A stretch of DNA of 64,000 nt, from assembly GCA_017452525.1 (NCBI GenBank), contig JAFTMG010000089.1, forward strand, positions 1 through 64,000. The letters are read 5' to 3'. The notes under the pieces are model-generated. The model had not been told where the DNA came from, did no database searches, and saw nothing but the letters and a program-made list of their open reading frames with translations. The translations under genes and the position numbers were made by a program. This DNA comes from Clostridia bacterium. GTDB lineage: Bacteria; Bacillota; Clostridia; Oscillospirales; CAG-272. This document shows positions 15,328 to 24,021 of this stretch, one piece after another. Every line of letters starts with the position of its first letter. Position 1 is the first letter of the stretch.

Positions 15328-17210
15328 TGGAAGGGAACACGCAAAAACGTACTTTCCGACAAGACCTGCGCCTCATAAAACGAGCCGTTGAAATTTGGAA
15401 TCAAATCATGCCGCATTTTTGGTTTTGGCAAGTGATTTGTACCTTGATAGAGACTTTTTCTCCGTATTTTGGATTATATATGTCTGCGTTGATGATCAAT
15501 GAGCTTGCAGGTGCGTGTAGCTTGAAGAAGCTCTTTTTCTTTGCAGGTATCACGGTATTGGGCGGATTCCTGATATCCACTGTCACACGGCTGGTAAGAA
15601 GTAAATGTACCTTGCAAAAACAGTTGATACAGAGAAAGACAGAGGCATATTTTACGGATGTACAAAACGATCTGCAGTATGAACATTTGGAGAATGCCGA
15701 GGTCGTTTTAATGCGTTCCAAAATAGATTCGATGATGTCCTCGGGTAATGCGGGTCTGGAATTGGTAAAACAATCCGTTCAGCATGTATTGGCGCATGTT
15801 TTGAATATTATTTTTTCAGTTGCGCTTACCTTGTCTGTGTTTACAAGTGCTGCCGAAGGTGAATTCAAGGGCTTTTTTGCATGGATCAATTCTCCCGTTT
15901 CGGCGATTTTATTGATTGCCATCATTGCGTTGAATACCGTTTTGACCGTTCAGATCAATTTAAAGAAAACGGTTGCCGAAAGCCGCGTGGTGGAAGACCG
16001 CGCACGGACACATACCTTTGAGGTCGTTTGGGGTCCGATCGGTGGGCATGATATGACCATCAATGGGTTTAACGGTATTTTGATCAGGGAATTTCGTAAA
16101 TATCTGCTTCGCCCGACGTGGGTGGAAGAAGTGGAAAAGGTAAAAGTCAGATACGGTGTCCTGTCGATCGCCCTCCATGCGATATTGAGCTTGATCTTGT
16201 TTATATTTGTTGCCGCTAAGGCATTTATCGGTGCATTTGGCATCGGTAATTTTCTGCTGTATCAAGGTACGATCGGTCGGTTTATCGGGGCTGCTTCCGG
16301 GCTGGCGTCTGAGTTTGGTAAGCTCAGACATAACAATGTTTATCTGGAAGAGCTGTATGCCTTCCTTGATCTGCCAAACGACATGTATAAGGGGACACTT
16401 CCCGTGGAAAAGCGTGATGAGGGCGACTACGAAATCAAGTTCTGTGACGTCAGCTTCAAATATCCTCGCACAGAGAAGTGGGTGCTGCGCCATGTGAATA
16501 TGAAATTCAAAATCGGAGACAAGCTTGCAATTGTCGGCGAAAACGGATCCGGTAAGACGACCTTTATTAAGTTGCTTTGCCGTCTGTACGATCCGACAGA
16601 AGGTAAGATCCTCTTGAATGGAACCGATATTACGCAGTATCGGTATCACGAATATTTGGCGCTGTTCTCGGTCGTGTTTCAGGATTTTACCTTGTTTGCA
16701 TTCAGCCTCGGAGAAAATATAGCTGCCGATTGCACGTATGATCCCGATAAGGTGCGCGATTGTCTGATCCGTGTCGGTATGGGCGAAAAGCTTGCAAGCC
16801 TTGACAGTGACCCAAAATCGAAAGAAAAAAACGGCTTGAAACGGGCGATAGGCAAAGATTATGATAGCATGGGTGTTGATTTTTCCGGGGGAGAGAAACA
16901 GAAGATCGCACTGGCTCGGGCTTTGTATAAGGATGCACCGTTTCTGATCCTGGATGAGCCGACAGCATCGTTGGATCCGATTGCCGAAGCAGAGGTATAT
17001 GAGAACTTCAATTCGATCGTGAAAGACAAAACGGCAGTGTTTATCAGTCATCGCCTCTCGTCCTGCAGATTCTGCGATCATATCGCGGTATTCGATCATG
17101 GGCAGATCGTGCAGCACGGATCGCATGCTGCGCTCGTTTCGGAGAAAACCGGAAAGTATTATTCGCTGTGGCACGCACAGGCGCAATACTATTCAAACAG
17201 TACAGGATGA
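15327..17210 (+). CDS. ABC transporter half, fused permease and ATPase (second of pair)
   Basis: A 627-residue half-transporter built like its upstream partner: an N-terminal membrane domain of six helices with a longer inter-helix stretch (VWGPIGGHDMTINGFNG), then an ATPase with Walker A GENGSGKTT at about 404-412, signature FSGGEKQK, and Walker B LILDEPTASLDP. The two nucleotide-binding sites of the pair both look intact. The ATG at 15327 uses the last base of the previous stop codon (TAATG), which means tight translational coupling and presumably a 1:1 heterodimer. A terminator lies about 85 bases downstream. The exported substrate is unknown; no precursor-peptide gene is visible nearby. 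Confidence 0.92.
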   Translation: MEGNTQKRTFRQDLRLIKRAVEIWNQIMPHFWFWQVICTLIETFSPYFGLYMSALMINELAGACSLKKLFFFAGITVLGGFLISTVTRLVRSKCTLQKQLIQRKTEAYFTDVQNDLQYEHLENAEVVLMRSKIDSMMSSGNAGLELVKQSVQHVLAHVLNIIFSVALTLSVFTSAAEGEFKGFFAWINSPVSAILLIAIIALNTVLTVQINLKKTVAESRVVEDRARTHTFEVVWGPIGGHDMTINGFNGILIREFRKYLLRPTWVEEVEKVKVRYGVLSIALHAILSLILFIFVAAKAFIGAFGIGNFLLYQGTIGRFIGAASGLASEFGKLRHNNVYLEELYAFLDLPNDMYKGTLPVEKRDEGDYEIKFCDVSFKYPRTEKWVLRHVNMKFKIGDKLAIVGENGSGKTTFIKLLCRLYDPTEGKILLNGTDITQYRYHEYLALFSVVFQDFTLFAFSLGENIAADCTYDPDKVRDCLIRVGMGEKLASLDSDPKSKEKNGLKRAIGKDYDSMGVDFSGGEKQKIALARALYKDAPFLILDEPTASLDPIAEAEVYENFNSIVKDKTAVFISHRLSSCRFCDHIAVFDHGQIVQHGSHAALVSEKTGKYYSLWHAQAQYYSNSTG

Positions 17211-17293
17211 TACTTTACGTGTGACCGCTTAGTTTTTGTCCGGAAAACTAAGCAATAACCTTTATGCGATTAAGATACTTTCCGGACATTATG

Positions 17294-17332
17294 GCAGACG
17301 GATTGTTCTTTGCAATCTGTCTGCTGTTTTTT
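17294..17332 (+). terminator. Terminator after the ABC exporter pair
   Basis: Twelve-base arms (GCAGACGGATTG at 17294-17305, CAATCTGTCTGC at 17313-17324, one G-T pair), a seven-base loop, then a T-rich run. Confidence 0.85.
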
Positions 17333-17353
17333 GTTTGTGACCGTGTTTGATAC

Positions 17354-17382
17354 TTGACACCGCGTGCGAAATATGGTAGTAT
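17354..17382 (+). promoter_or_regulatory. Sigma-A promoter of the GH2 operon
   Basis: TTGACA (17354-17359), 17-base spacer, TAGTAT (17377-17382); the GH2 start codon follows 65 bases later. Confidence 0.8.
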
Positions 17383-17447
17383 AAGCATAACGAAATCCCC
17401 AGCCGTGCGGGTGAAAGGTACCTGTCTGCGGCGGGAAAGGAGAGCTT

Positions 17448-19205
17448 ATGAGTATGACAAATTCGATCCCTCGCCCCGAACATCCCCGCCCGCAGTTTGT
17501 GCGTGACCGCTGGATGAATCTCAACGGAGAGTGGGATTTTCTTTTTGATTTTGGTAATTCCGGTGTAGAACGTGAGCTTTTCCGCCCGGAGCGCTTCAAA
17601 AAAGCGGAGCCGAGAAAGATCACCGTGCCGTTCTGTCCTGAAAGCAGACTTTCGGGAATTGGATACGTGGACTGGATAGCGGCGGTATGGTACCGTCGCG
17701 CTGTAACGCTGACTGCCGAGCAGTTGGCGGGCAGAGTGATCCTTCATTTCGGCGCGGTCGACTACCATTCGATCCTTTGGATCAACGAGCGGAAGGTCGG
17801 TGAGCACCGCGGCGGATACTCCTCCTTTGAATACGACGTGACCGATTTTTTGTGTGAGGGCGACAACGAGATCATTCTGTATGCCGAGGATGACAACCGC
17901 ACCAAGAAGCAGCCCTTCGGCAAACAGTCGGATAAGTTTTACTCTCATGCCTGCTCCTACACCCGAACTACGGGTATCTGGCAGACGGTGTGGCTGGAGT
18001 TTGTGCCGAAGGAATACATTTGCTATGCCAAGATCACGCCCTTTGCCCGGGATGGGCGCGCCGTGGTGGACGTGGAGACCGTTGGCGGCGAGACGGTGAC
18101 GGCTGAAGCGTATTATGAGGGCAAGAAGGTAGGGCAGGCAACGGCGAAGATCGTTGGCGGCAAGGCATCCGTGAATCTTGCACTTTCCGAGCTACATTTG
18201 TGGGACGTGAGACAGCCCAACCTCTACGATCTGACCTTGAAACTGGACGGTGCGGATACCGTACAGAGCTATTTCGGTATGCGCTCAGTGGAGCTGAAGG
18301 CAGACGGTCTGTATCTCAACGGCAAGCCGCTCTTTATGCGCACCATTCTGGATCAGGGCTTCAATCCCGAGGGCATTTATACCGCACCCTCCGATGCGTT
18401 TTTGAAGCATGACATTGAGCTGACGATGGAGCTTGGCTTCAACGGCGCGCGGCTCCATCAGCGTGTCTTTGAGGAGCGCTCGCTCTATTGGGCAGACCAT
18501 CTCGGCTATATCGTCTGGGGCGAGTATGCCAACGGCACACCCATGAGCGATGCTCGCGGTATCGGTTATTTTCTGCCCGAGTGGATGGAGACGGTGCGCC
18601 GTGACTACAGCCACCCTGCCATCATCGGCTGGTGTCCGGAAAACGAGTCCTATTGGACCCACGATATTCACGAGATCTGCCAGACCACCTATTATCATGT
18701 CACCAAGCAAATGGACCCCTACCGTCCTGTCATCGACTCCTCGGGCGGTGTCCATTTCATCACCGACATGTATGATATTCACGAGTATACCCAAAGCCCG
18801 GAGCGGATGCAGGAGAAGCTGGCGCCCATGCTGGAGGATCCGAATTACGTGCATAATCCCATTCATCAGGAGCAGCTCAAGCTGAACCGCTTCAACGGTC
18901 AGCCCGTCTGGGTCAGTGAATACGGCGGAACCTATTGGAATCCCGATGAGCCGGGCGGCTGGGGCTACGGTAACGCGCCCAAGAGCGAGGAAGAATTTGC
19001 CGAGCGCTATGCGGGGCTGACGAAGGTTCTTTTGGACCATCCTCGCATTTGCGGCTTCTGCTATACACAACTGACCGATATTGAGCAGGAACAAAACGGA
19101 CTTTACAAATATGACCGCTCCCGCAAGTTCTCCGATATGGTATATGACCGCATCCGTGAGGCGAATTTGCAGACATCGTATTTTGAAAAACATCCCAAGA
19201 GGTGA
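17448..19205 (+). CDS. Glycoside hydrolase family 2 (beta-galactosidase/glucuronidase-like)
   Basis: The 585-residue protein has the GH2 layout: an N-terminal sugar-binding jelly roll (MNLNGEWDFLFDF), an immunoglobulin-like middle domain, and a catalytic TIM barrel from about residue 290. The acid/base glutamate is Glu400 in GWCPENESYW, preceded by the family Asn, and the nucleophile is Glu491 in VWVSEYGG. GH2 enzymes release beta-linked galactose, glucuronate, mannose or similar residues. At 585 residues it is a short member without extra C-terminal domains. It has no signal peptide, so it acts in the cytoplasm. AAGGAGAG precedes the ATG. It heads a five-gene operon of sugar-related proteins. 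Confidence 0.9.
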   Translation: MSMTNSIPRPEHPRPQFVRDRWMNLNGEWDFLFDFGNSGVERELFRPERFKKAEPRKITVPFCPESRLSGIGYVDWIAAVWYRRAVTLTAEQLAGRVILHFGAVDYHSILWINERKVGEHRGGYSSFEYDVTDFLCEGDNEIILYAEDDNRTKKQPFGKQSDKFYSHACSYTRTTGIWQTVWLEFVPKEYICYAKITPFARDGRAVVDVETVGGETVTAEAYYEGKKVGQATAKIVGGKASVNLALSELHLWDVRQPNLYDLTLKLDGADTVQSYFGMRSVELKADGLYLNGKPLFMRTILDQGFNPEGIYTAPSDAFLKHDIELTMELGFNGARLHQRVFEERSLYWADHLGYIVWGEYANGTPMSDARGIGYFLPEWMETVRRDYSHPAIIGWCPENESYWTHDIHEICQTTYYHVTKQMDPYRPVIDSSGGVHFITDMYDIHEYTQSPERMQEKLAPMLEDPNYVHNPIHQEQLKLNRFNGQPVWVSEYGGTYWNPDEPGGWGYGNAPKSEEEFAERYAGLTKVLLDHPRICGFCYTQLTDIEQEQNGLYKYDRSRKFSDMVYDRIREANLQTSYFEKHPKR

Positions 19206-19210
19206 GAGTT

Positions 19211-21385
19211 ATGGCATTATTACCGGAAGTGAGAAAAATCGTGCCGCAGGCAGAACAGTTTCCCTGTCGATGGCAAACGGTCATTTTCCGCAATTATCGC
19301 ATGGTGTCTGCCGAGCGTATTGCGCGCGTGCTGGAATGCACGGCAGAGGATGTTCACAGGGAGGCGGCGCGCCTCGGTTTGCGGACAGGGGAGCATGATC
19401 CCCGTTGGATGACGGAGGGCTATATTACCGTCATCCGAAACAATTGGTATCTTTTACCTTATGATCAATTATTGAACTTGCTGGATTTTACCGAGGAAAG
19501 ACTTGCGTTTTCCTTGGAAAAGGATGACTTTCTCAATGTCAAGCTGGGGCGGTATAAGCCGGAATGTGCGCGCGCTGTCTATCAGCCTCTGACCGAGGAT
19601 CAACTTGCTGAGACGACGCAGATCGCCAGGACCGTTCGCCAATGGGATATCTCGGGGCGCACCTATTTTGACTTTTTTCCGCCCGTCAAACGTACCGCAA
19701 AGCTTTTACCGAGGCAGGGAAAATCCCTACGTCTTGTGCATGGATATCTGACACCCTGCGGTGATGCCTTTATTGAGGATACGCGCTCCCATTTGTCCGA
19801 CGCGCTTCTGGATCGGTATGCCGAGTGTGGGATCAACGCGCTCTTTATTCACGGTGTGCTGTCCTCGCTCTCACCGTATCCCTTTGATCCGGAGCTGTCT
19901 CGCGATTATCCCACACGCCGTGCCCATCTGCGCGATCTGGTCGAGCGGGCAGGCGATCGGGGGATCCGGATATATCTCTATCTGAACGAGCCGCGCGCGC
20001 TTCCCGTGTCCTGGTTCGGCACCCGTGTGGACGCTTCGCTGATGGGGCACCGTCAGGGGGATTATGCGGCGCTTTGTCTCAATACCAAGGAGGGACGGGA
20101 TTATCTTTACACGGCGGTTCGCAGCCTGTTTGAGGCAATCCCCGATATTGGCGGTGTATTTACCATTACCAAGAGTGAAAATTTCACGCACTGTACCTAT
20201 GGTGGATATTCGTTGGATAAATGCACCTGCCCGCGATGCGCCAAGCTTCCCGTGGAGACCATGCCTGCCGTGACCAATAATATCATCATGGAAGCGATCC
20301 GCGATAGTGGCAGTAAAGCGGAGCTGATCGCCAATTTGTGGGGCTGGTCCCCAGCACTCGGCTGGTCGGATGAGCAGATCGCCCACGCGCTGGAGATATT
20401 GGACCGTGATATCGTCGCGCTCGGCATCAGTGATTACGACCTTGCCATCGAAAAGGGCGGCGTCAAGAGCCACGTGATTGATTATTCCATTTCCAATCCC
20501 GGTCCCAGCGAAGTAACACAGAAAGCGTTAACGCAGGCGGCAAAGCTTGGACATAAGACCTATGCTAAGGTTCAGATGAATTGCAGCTGGGAGCTCTCCT
20601 CGGTGCCGTATCTGCCCGTGTTCGATCTGGAGCTGGAGCATTTGCAGAACCTTCACGCCATCGGCGTGGATGATCTGATGCTGACGTGGACCTTAGGTGG
20701 TTACCCCTCCATTGCTTACGATATGGTGGCTGATTATCAGGAGGATCCCGACGGATTTTCCATGGACCGTTGGTATGAGAAGCACTTCGGGGAAAACGCC
20801 GGTGACGTTCATCGCGCGGTGGAGCTGTTTTGCCGCGGATTCCGCGAGTTTCCGTTCGGCGTGAGAGTGCTCTATTCCTCTCCCAAAAACCTTGGTCCTG
20901 CCAATCTTTGGAATCTTGTGCCTGAAGAGAAACACTCTACCATGGTCTGCTATTCCTTTGATGATTACGAGAAATGGATCTATCCTTATTCGCCGGAGAT
21001 CTATCTGTCGCAGTTTGAAAAGCTGATTGCGGACTGGCAGGCGGGATGCGATGCGTTGGCAACCGTTCGCGGCTTACCTCTGATCGAGGATATGCTTTTG
21101 TACGCCCACGTTGCGCTGGTGCATTTCAAATCGGATATAATTCATACCCGTTATGCGCTTGCCAAGAGGAAAGGGGATATGGAAACGCTGCTCGGACTGC
21201 TTGATGTGGAGCGGGAACTTGCGGAGGAGCTATTGATACTGTCTGCGCAGTCGCCGCTGATCGGCTATGAGACTTCGAATCATTATTTCTACACCGAACG
21301 AAATCTGATCGAGAAAATATTACAGATGGATCAGATGCATCAACGGATCGTAGATAATTCGGAACAAAACCGGAAAGGAAAATGA
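19211..21385 (+). CDS. Large unrecognised protein, probable glycosidase-type barrel
   Basis: A 724-residue soluble protein that I cannot assign to a named family. The N terminus (RIARVLECTAEDVHREAARLGL) looks like a small helical domain; the middle, about residues 170-480, alternates strands and helices like a TIM barrel (LDRYAECGINALFIHG, LVERAGDRGIRIYLYLNEP, GGVFTITKSENFTHC). It holds CTCPRCAK, a possible metal or structural cysteine motif, and a C-terminal helical part. Position between a GH2 enzyme and an oxidoreductase suggests a glycoside hydrolase, perhaps distantly like beta-hexosaminidases. GAGGTG upstream favours ATG 19211; the gene starts five bases after the GH2 stop codon. Confidence 0.7.
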   Translation: MALLPEVRKIVPQAEQFPCRWQTVIFRNYRMVSAERIARVLECTAEDVHREAARLGLRTGEHDPRWMTEGYITVIRNNWYLLPYDQLLNLLDFTEERLAFSLEKDDFLNVKLGRYKPECARAVYQPLTEDQLAETTQIARTVRQWDISGRTYFDFFPPVKRTAKLLPRQGKSLRLVHGYLTPCGDAFIEDTRSHLSDALLDRYAECGINALFIHGVLSSLSPYPFDPELSRDYPTRRAHLRDLVERAGDRGIRIYLYLNEPRALPVSWFGTRVDASLMGHRQGDYAALCLNTKEGRDYLYTAVRSLFEAIPDIGGVFTITKSENFTHCTYGGYSLDKCTCPRCAKLPVETMPAVTNNIIMEAIRDSGSKAELIANLWGWSPALGWSDEQIAHALEILDRDIVALGISDYDLAIEKGGVKSHVIDYSISNPGPSEVTQKALTQAAKLGHKTYAKVQMNCSWELSSVPYLPVFDLELEHLQNLHAIGVDDLMLTWTLGGYPSIAYDMVADYQEDPDGFSMDRWYEKHFGENAGDVHRAVELFCRGFREFPFGVRVLYSSPKNLGPANLWNLVPEEKHSTMVCYSFDDYEKWIYPYSPEIYLSQFEKLIADWQAGCDALATVRGLPLIEDMLLYAHVALVHFKSDIIHTRYALAKRKGDMETLLGLLDVERELAEELLILSAQSPLIGYETSNHYFYTERNLIEKILQMDQMHQRIVDNSEQNRKGK

Positions 21386-21389
21386 TAAA

Positions 21390-22412
21390 ATGTTGAAATT
21401 AGGTGTTATCGGCCTTGGTATCGGCAGATCGCATGCGCTGGCAATGATGCGTTCCGGCAAGGCAAAGGTCGTTGCAATTTGTGATATCGATGCTTCTCGT
21501 ATGGAGAAGGTCGCCGCAGAGCTTGGCGGTGACGTGGCAATGTATACCGACTACCGCGATCTCCTTCGTCATGAAGGTCTTGACGGTGTTTGTGTTGCCA
21601 GCCCCGACCATTATCACCGTGATATGGTGTGCGAGGCGTTGGATCTCGGTCTGCACGTTCTTTGTGAGAAGCCGCTTGCGCTCCATGCGGAGGAATGCCG
21701 TGAAATGATCGCCAAGGCAGAGCAGGTAGGAAGAAAGCTGATGGTCGGTCAGGTCTGCCGTGTAGCACCCGGCTTTGCGCTGGCGAAAAAGATCGTTGAC
21801 GAGGGGCTGATCGGAGATATTTTCTTCATCGAGTCTGAGTATGCGCACGATTATATCGATATCCGCGGCTGGCGCATGGATCCCGAGCTGAAGCGCCATC
21901 CCGTCACGGGCGGCGGCTGTCACGCGGTGGATCTGGTCCGTTTCCTGACGGGCAAAGAGCCGCTGGAGGCATTCTCCTACTCCAATCACAAGATGCTCGC
22001 CGACTGGCCCTGCGATGACACGACCATTGCCGTCCTCAAATTTGAGGATGACGTGATCGGCAAGGTCTACGTTTCGACGGGCTGCAAGCGCAATTATACC
22101 ATGCGTACCGTCGTTTACGGCTCGAAGGGGACAATCATCTGTGACAATACCACACCGCATCTCTCTCTGTTTGTGGATGAATTTGAAGGTGCAAACCGCT
22201 TCATGGGCAAGAAGATGCAGAACATCGAGCATCAGATCCCCGTCAGCCTGAGCAGTCACAATATTGAGGCAGAGGTCAGCGAGTTCTGCGATTGCATCGT
22301 TCAGAACCGAGAGCCCTCTATCGGTGCTGTCGAGGGCGCGATCGCCGTTGCCGTTTGTGAGGCGATCATTCGTTCCTCCGAGACGGGCAATCCCGAAAAG
22401 ATCGCATATTGA
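21390..22412 (+). CDS. Gfo/Idh/MocA-family oxidoreductase
   Basis: A 340-residue NAD(P)-dependent oxidoreductase. The N-terminal Rossmann fold has the GLGIGRSHALAM nucleotide-binding loop; the family motif EKP occurs in HVLCEKPLALHAEEC, where the lysine is catalytic; and the substrate domain contains DIRGWRMDPELKRHPVTGGGCHAVDLVRFL with the expected GGG-x-x-H-x-x-D pattern. These enzymes oxidise or reduce ring hydroxyls of sugars and inositols, and some take part in glycoside cleavage by an oxidation-elimination mechanism. It begins four bases after the previous stop, in the middle of the GH2 operon, so it most likely processes a sugar freed by the upstream glycosidases. Confidence 0.93.
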   Translation: MLKLGVIGLGIGRSHALAMMRSGKAKVVAICDIDASRMEKVAAELGGDVAMYTDYRDLLRHEGLDGVCVASPDHYHRDMVCEALDLGLHVLCEKPLALHAEECREMIAKAEQVGRKLMVGQVCRVAPGFALAKKIVDEGLIGDIFFIESEYAHDYIDIRGWRMDPELKRHPVTGGGCHAVDLVRFLTGKEPLEAFSYSNHKMLADWPCDDTTIAVLKFEDDVIGKVYVSTGCKRNYTMRTVVYGSKGTIICDNTTPHLSLFVDEFEGANRFMGKKMQNIEHQIPVSLSSHNIEAEVSEFCDCIVQNREPSIGAVEGAIAVAVCEAIIRSSETGNPEKIAY

Positions 22413-22423
22413 CGAGGTGTATG

Positions 22424-23044
22424 ATGAAGGAATTACATTTGCTGTTTAAAAAGGTAAAGCTGGACGATTGTCCCATTCTGCTGAAAAGCGATCCCGATGA
22501 AAATTGGGAAAAGGATTGGCAGGTCATGGCGGGAGAATGGAATCAGGAGAACGGTTGGTTGATCGGCGCTGAGAGAGGGAACAAGGGCGGTATTCTTTTC
22601 AGCCGTCAGAGCTTTGACTGCGACGTGATCTTTTCCTTTACCGCCAAAACGGTCCTGCCTGCGACCCGTGACGTCAACGCTGTTTTCTGCGCCCATTGGG
22701 ACCGTGAGATCGATTATCTCGGCAATGCCTACGTGATCGGTTTGAACGGTTGGTACGAGCATAAGAGCGGCATTGAGCGCAGTCCTGAGGTCGGTCTGCG
22801 CGCGCTGAGCGGCGCGTATACCTATACGCCCGGCAAGGAGGTGCGCATTACCACCGGTATCATTGAGGGGCAGAGCTTCCTCTATGCCGATGATGTTCTT
22901 GTCACCGAGCTGATCGACCCGCACTATATCAGTGGCGGTCACGTTGGTTTCTCACCCTATTGCACGATGCTTGCCATCAAGGATATTGAGGTCCGCCGCG
23001 CAGTCTGGGAGCCGCTGATCCAAAGCTATGATCCGGAATTTTAA
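22424..23044 (+). CDS. Lectin-like beta-sandwich protein (DUF1961-like)
   Basis: A 206-residue protein rich in alternating strands: QVMAGEWNQENGWLIGAERG, then KGGILFSRQSF, DYLGNAYVIGLNGWYEHKSG, and GGHVGFSPYCTMLAIKDIEVRR. This progression matches concanavalin-A-like sugar-binding or hydrolase folds and reminds me of DUF1961; the assignment is by pattern and uncertain. There is no signal peptide, so it would act in the cytoplasm. The ATG at 22424 sits four bases after GAGGTG, better than the ATG at 22421. It follows the Gfo/Idh/MocA gene by eleven bases and is followed by the CBM9-like gene. It may bind or cleave an oligosaccharide intermediate. Confidence 0.6.
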   Translation: MKELHLLFKKVKLDDCPILLKSDPDENWEKDWQVMAGEWNQENGWLIGAERGNKGGILFSRQSFDCDVIFSFTAKTVLPATRDVNAVFCAHWDREIDYLGNAYVIGLNGWYEHKSGIERSPEVGLRALSGAYTYTPGKEVRITTGIIEGQSFLYADDVLVTELIDPHYISGGHVGFSPYCTMLAIKDIEVRRAVWEPLIQSYDPEF

Positions 23045-23061
23045 CGGGGAGGACACCTGAG

Positions 23062-23607
23062 ATGCTTTACGAATTGAAAAATTGCCGTGATGGCGGCGCT
23101 GCTGCTTATCATACCACCGTGGATATCACTGAAAAGGATAACGTGGTCACGTTTCATTTTGAGGCGGAGCATAGTTCCTTTTATTGCCCGTATGATGAAT
23201 ATAACGGACTTCATTCCGACGGTGACGCCTGCGAGGTGCTGATCGGATCAGATCCCGAGCGCCGCGTGTATTACGAAATCGAGATCAGCGCCAAAGGCGA
23301 GCTGATGCTGGCGGAGATGGTCAATCACGGTGTGGATGAAAAGGGAGAACCGATTCTGGAGATCCACTTTGTGGAGGATTGCTTCCTGACAAGTAGCGTG
23401 ACCAAAAAGGGAGACGGATATACCGCCACCGTCAGCTTCGATAAGAGTAAGATCCTGAGTGGAGACGGTGAGATCTACTTCAACGCCTACCGCTTGGAGA
23501 CCGATGGCGGCGAGACGGATAAGCACCTTTTCTCGCTGATCCCGACCATGCGCCCCAAGTTCCACGCGCCTTCTTACTTTGTTTGGTTGAAGGACTATGT
23601 GGGATAA
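23062..23607 (+). CDS. CBM9-like sugar-binding domain protein
   Basis: This 181-residue protein is a single beta-sandwich domain. The order of motifs (DGDACEVLIGSDPERRVYYEIEIS, then GDGEIYFNAYRLETDGG, then PTMRPKFHAPSYF) agrees with the carbohydrate-binding module family 9-like domain, normally found attached to secreted xylanases or other glycosidases. Here it stands alone with no signal peptide, which is unusual and suggests a cytoplasmic role, perhaps as accessory subunit or sensor for the enzymes encoded upstream. GGGGAGGA lies upstream of the ATG at 23062. It is the last gene of the operon; a hairpin follows at once. Confidence 0.7.
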   Translation: MLYELKNCRDGGAAAYHTTVDITEKDNVVTFHFEAEHSSFYCPYDEYNGLHSDGDACEVLIGSDPERRVYYEIEISAKGELMLAEMVNHGVDEKGEPILEIHFVEDCFLTSSVTKKGDGYTATVSFDKSKILSGDGEIYFNAYRLETDGGETDKHLFSLIPTMRPKFHAPSYFVWLKDYVG

Positions 23608-23619
23608 AACGTAAAAATC

Positions 23620-23656
23620 GAGGGACTGAGTCGCTGAATAAGCGCCTCAGTCCCTC
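23620..23656. terminator. Bidirectional terminator between convergent operons
   Basis: Perfect eleven-base arms (GAGGGACTGAG and complement) with a 15-base loop, between the CBM9-like gene and the oppositely oriented PII gene. Confidence 0.8.
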
Positions 23657-23667
23657 TTGGCTTTAAA

Positions 23668-24021
23668 TTAGTCCTTTTTTTCCTCTGCGGGGGTGGTTGG
23701 CAGCGAGGTGCTGGTCAATCCCACCGCCTTGGTGACGGGCAGGGAGAAAGCGATTCCTTGTCCCTCGGATTTCAGTCCGGCGGATTGGTAGATCGCGTGG
23801 AGGACGCCGTCCTTGATGGAGACGGGGACCAGCAGCATGACAAGATCCTTGTCGGGCTGGATCGTGATGTGGAAGAAGGCTTCAGCCTCTTTATTGGCAG
23901 TCCCTCTGGCATGGATGACCGTGCCACCGCGGGCGCCTGCTTCACGGGCGGCATCCATGACCTCGTCCGAAAATCCTGCGTTGACCACGCAGAGTATCAT
24001 TTCATAGCTTTCGTTGCTCAT
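23668..24021 (-). CDS. PII-like regulatory protein (second of pair)
   Basis: A 117-residue protein of GlnB/PII type. Expected features are YEMILCVVNAGFSDEVMDAA as the first strand and helix, a short T-loop-like stretch GARGGTVIHARGTANKEAEAF, and DLVMLLVPVSIKDGVLHAIYQSAG for the second half of the ferredoxin-like fold. PII proteins form trimers that bind ATP, ADP and a small effector and control a partner transporter or enzyme. The canonical uridylylated T-loop tyrosine is not evident, so this is a divergent subgroup. It overlaps the upstream PII-like gene by four bases, downstream of a DUF1538 membrane protein, its likely partner. Confidence 0.8.
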   Translation of the reverse strand: MSNESYEMILCVVNAGFSDEVMDAAREAGARGGTVIHARGTANKEAEAFFHITIQPDKDLVMLLVPVSIKDGVLHAIYQSAGLKSEGQGIAFSLPVTKAVGLTSTSLPTTPAEEKKD

